Assembly: GCA_012271225.1 (NCBI GenBank)
Contig: JAAXGS010000197.1
Location: forward strand, 2,108 to 8,508
Source: Dehalococcoidia bacterium
GTDB lineage: Bacteria > Chloroflexota > Dehalococcoidia > UBA6926
Direction of reading: 5' to 3'
Length of the DNA: 6,401 nt
Below, piece by piece: positions 4,690 to 6,401 of this stretch (its first letter is position 1; the number at the start of each line of letters is the position of its first letter). Made by a program: the position numbers and the translations under genes. The notes beneath the pieces were generated by a model that was not told where the DNA came from, did no database searches, and saw nothing but the letters and a program-made list of their open reading frames with translations.

Positions 4690-6401
4690 ATGATTCATCA
4701 GGTACGGCGAGAGATCGCCGGACGCACATTGACTCTTGAGACGGGTGAGCTTGCGCAGCAGGCCAGCGGCGCTGTCACCGTCCAATACGGGGACACCATC
4801 ATCCTTGCGACGGCCGTCATGGCGTCCCAACCGCGTGAGGGAATCGATTTTCTTCCCCTCACCGTGGATATGGAGGAGCGCCACTACGCAATTGGCCGCA
4901 TCCCCGGCAGCTTCTTTCGACGGGAGGGGCGGCCAGGCACCGACGCCATTCTCGCCGGCCGCATCACGGACAGAACCATCCGCCCCCTCTTCCCCAAAGC
5001 CCTGCGCAATGAGGTGCAGATCGTCCTCACCGTCCTCTCCGCGGACAGGGAAAACGCCCTCGATACGCTGGGCGTCATCGGCGCGTCAGCCGCGCTGACC
5101 ATCTCGCACATCCCGTTTGAGGGGCCCGTCAGCGGCTGTCACGTCGGCTACGTCGACGGCCAGATCACTCTGAACCCAACCTACGCCCAGGCCGATTCAA
5201 GCGACCTGGACCTGGTCGTCGCCGGCTCCCGTGATGCCATCGTTATGGTGGAGGCGGGGGCGAAAGAGGTTGATGAGACCGTTCTCAGGCAGGCCCTGAT
5301 TGCCGGTCAGGACGCCAACCGCATCATCATTGACATGCAGAATGAACTGCAGGCTCTCACGGGCAAACCGAAGATCGCTCTTGAATCGCCGGAGTCGAAT
5401 CAGCCCGTCAAAGGCGCGGTCGAGGCTCTGATTGGCGATCGTCTGCTCAAGACCATTGGCGGCCTCGGCAAGGAGGAGCGCAACGAGGCGACACAGTCGC
5501 TTCTGGACGAGGCGCTTGAGCGTCTTGCCGATGACCATGAGGCGCGGGAGATCACGCACGCGTATGAAGAGGTGTTTTCGGACGCCGTGCGATCCAGCAT
5601 TCTGGAGGGCAAGCGGCCGGACGGCAGGGTTCATACGCAGATTCGCTCCTTGACCAGCCGCGTGGGGGTGCTGCCCCGCACGCACGGATCCGCGCTCTTT
5701 CAGCGGGGCGAAACGCAGGTTCTTAACGTCACAACCTTGGGGCCGCTTGCGGATGCGCAGAAACTCGATACGCTGACGCCCGTTGAGACCAGGCGCTATC
5801 TCCATCACTACAATTTCCCGCCGTACTCCGTGGGGGAGGCGCGGCGTGTGGGCACCCCGGGGCGGCGTGAAATCGGGCATGGCGCGCTGGCTGAACGCGC
5901 GCTTCTTCCCATGATCCCCAGCGAGATGGATTTCCCGTATACAATCCGCCTCGTCTCAGATGTGCTGGGATCGAACGGCAGCACGTCAATGGCGAGCGTC
6001 TGCGCGAGCACGCTGTCCCTCATGGACGCCGGCGTGCCGATCAAGGCGCCGGTGGCCGGCATCGCCATGGGGCTGGTGACGGACGCAACGGGGGCGTATG
6101 CCATCCTCACCGATATTCAGGGACTGGAGGACCACCTGGGAGACATGGACTTCAAGGTGGCGGGAACCGCCGAGGGCGTGACGGCCCTGCAGATGGATAT
6201 CAAACTCACCGGAATCACGGATGAGATCATGGAGCGCGCGCTTGAACAGGCACGGGTCGCGCGGCTGGAAATCCTCGACCATATGGGAGAGACCATCAGG
6301 GCGTCCCGGCCGGAGTTGAGTCCGTACGCGCCGCGCATGACCCGCATCCAGATCAACCCGGAGCGCATCGGCTCACTCATCGGGCCGGGCGGCAAGACGA
6401 T
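4690..6401 (+). CDS. pnp: Polyribonucleotide nucleotidyltransferase (PNPase), 3' end outside window
   Basis: PNPase degrades RNA 3' to 5' by phosphorolysis, releasing nucleoside diphosphates; it acts as a cytoplasmic trimer, often with the degradosome. The 570 visible codons contain the first RNase PH domain (about residues 10-140) with FFRREGRPG at 75-83, a helical linker (about 240-300), and the second RNase PH domain from about 305 (LEGKRPDGR). Phosphate-binding GSNGSTSMAS is at 427-436. The catalytic triad equivalents of E. coli Asp486, Asp492 and Lys494 are Asp481, Asp487 and Lys489 in EDHLGDMDFK. The frame runs out inside the KH domain at IGSLIGPGGK (560-569); the rest of KH and the S1 domain, some 130 or more residues, lie beyond the right edge. 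AGGAGA at 4674-4679 is 10 nt before the ATG and is held in the intergenic hairpin. All catalytic residues are intact. The segment YLHHYNFPPYSVGEARRVGT suggests a Chloroflexota origin. Confidence 0.97.
   Translation, partial: MIHQVRREIAGRTLTLETGELAQQASGAVTVQYGDTIILATAVMASQPREGIDFLPLTVDMEERHYAIGRIPGSFFRREGRPGTDAILAGRITDRTIRPLFPKALRNEVQIVLTVLSADRENALDTLGVIGASAALTISHIPFEGPVSGCHVGYVDGQITLNPTYAQADSSDLDLVVAGSRDAIVMVEAGAKEVDETVLRQALIAGQDANRIIIDMQNELQALTGKPKIALESPESNQPVKGAVEALIGDRLLKTIGGLGKEERNEATQSLLDEALERLADDHEAREITHAYEEVFSDAVRSSILEGKRPDGRVHTQIRSLTSRVGVLPRTHGSALFQRGETQVLNVTTLGPLADAQKLDTLTPVETRRYLHHYNFPPYSVGEARRVGTPGRREIGHGALAERALLPMIPSEMDFPYTIRLVSDVLGSNGSTSMASVCASTLSLMDAGVPIKAPVAGIAMGLVTDATGAYAILTDIQGLEDHLGDMDFKVAGTAEGVTALQMDIKLTGITDEIMERALEQARVARLEILDHMGETIRASRPELSPYAPRMTRIQINPERIGSLIGPGGKT

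Noticed and set aside
5197..5880. Minus-strand open frame of 227 codons inside pnp
   Set aside because: It is antisense to the conserved PNPase domains and has no recognisable motif.

Overview
The window carries two functional blocks from a high-GC bacterium. The first, positions 1 to about 4183, is a module of the glycine/sarcosine/betaine reductase (Grd) family. A component C subunit gene, grdC, lies on the minus strand and runs off the left edge. Divergent from it is a plus-strand pair, a GrdE-type component B subunit and a GrdB-type selenoprotein. The second block, about 4300 to 6401, is the housekeeping pair rpsO (ribosomal protein S15) and pnp (polynucleotide phosphorylase), the latter cut by the right edge.

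The key point is that the GrdB-type gene does not end at the in-frame TGA at 3944-3946. Family homology continues in the same frame for 78 more codons to a second TGA at 4181-4183. The internal TGA falls exactly where this family has selenocysteine (Thr-Ser-Thr-Sec-Gly-Thr). A perfect 7-bp hairpin with a GGC loop begins 11 nt after the TGA, with the loop 18 nt downstream, as expected for a bacterial SECIS element. An automated gene caller would truncate the gene and lose its catalytic C-terminus. The usual Cys residues at Sec+3 and Sec+6 are both Ser here.

In the known pathway, component B (GrdE-type plus GrdB-type) binds the amine substrate and captures its carboxymethyl group on selenium. 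The group passes to selenoprotein A (GrdA), and component C (GrdC plus GrdD) releases it as acetyl phosphate, conserving energy. GrdC, GrdE and GrdB are visible here. GrdA and GrdD are not, but the left edge is inside grdC, so grdD could follow just outside. The E-B pair with no grdA between resembles sarcosine/betaine reductase modules more than the classic glycine reductase operon, so the substrate is open.

The 148-nt divergent spacer (1441-1588) holds close-packed candidate promoters for both directions and a short inverted repeat in each leader. The rpsO-pnp block has an extended -10 promoter, a TTG start for rpsO, and an intergenic hairpin that pairs with the pnp Shine-Dalgarno sequence.

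The pnp protein looks most like Chloroflexota PNPases as I remember them, for example around LDTLTPVETRRYLHHYNFPP. I infer a Chloroflexota host (Dehalococcoidia/SAR202-like or Thermomicrobia-like) with moderate confidence. If right, this is a Sec-dependent Grd module outside the amino-acid-fermenting Firmicutes where the system was characterised. No mobile element, CRISPR array, tRNA or rRNA was seen.
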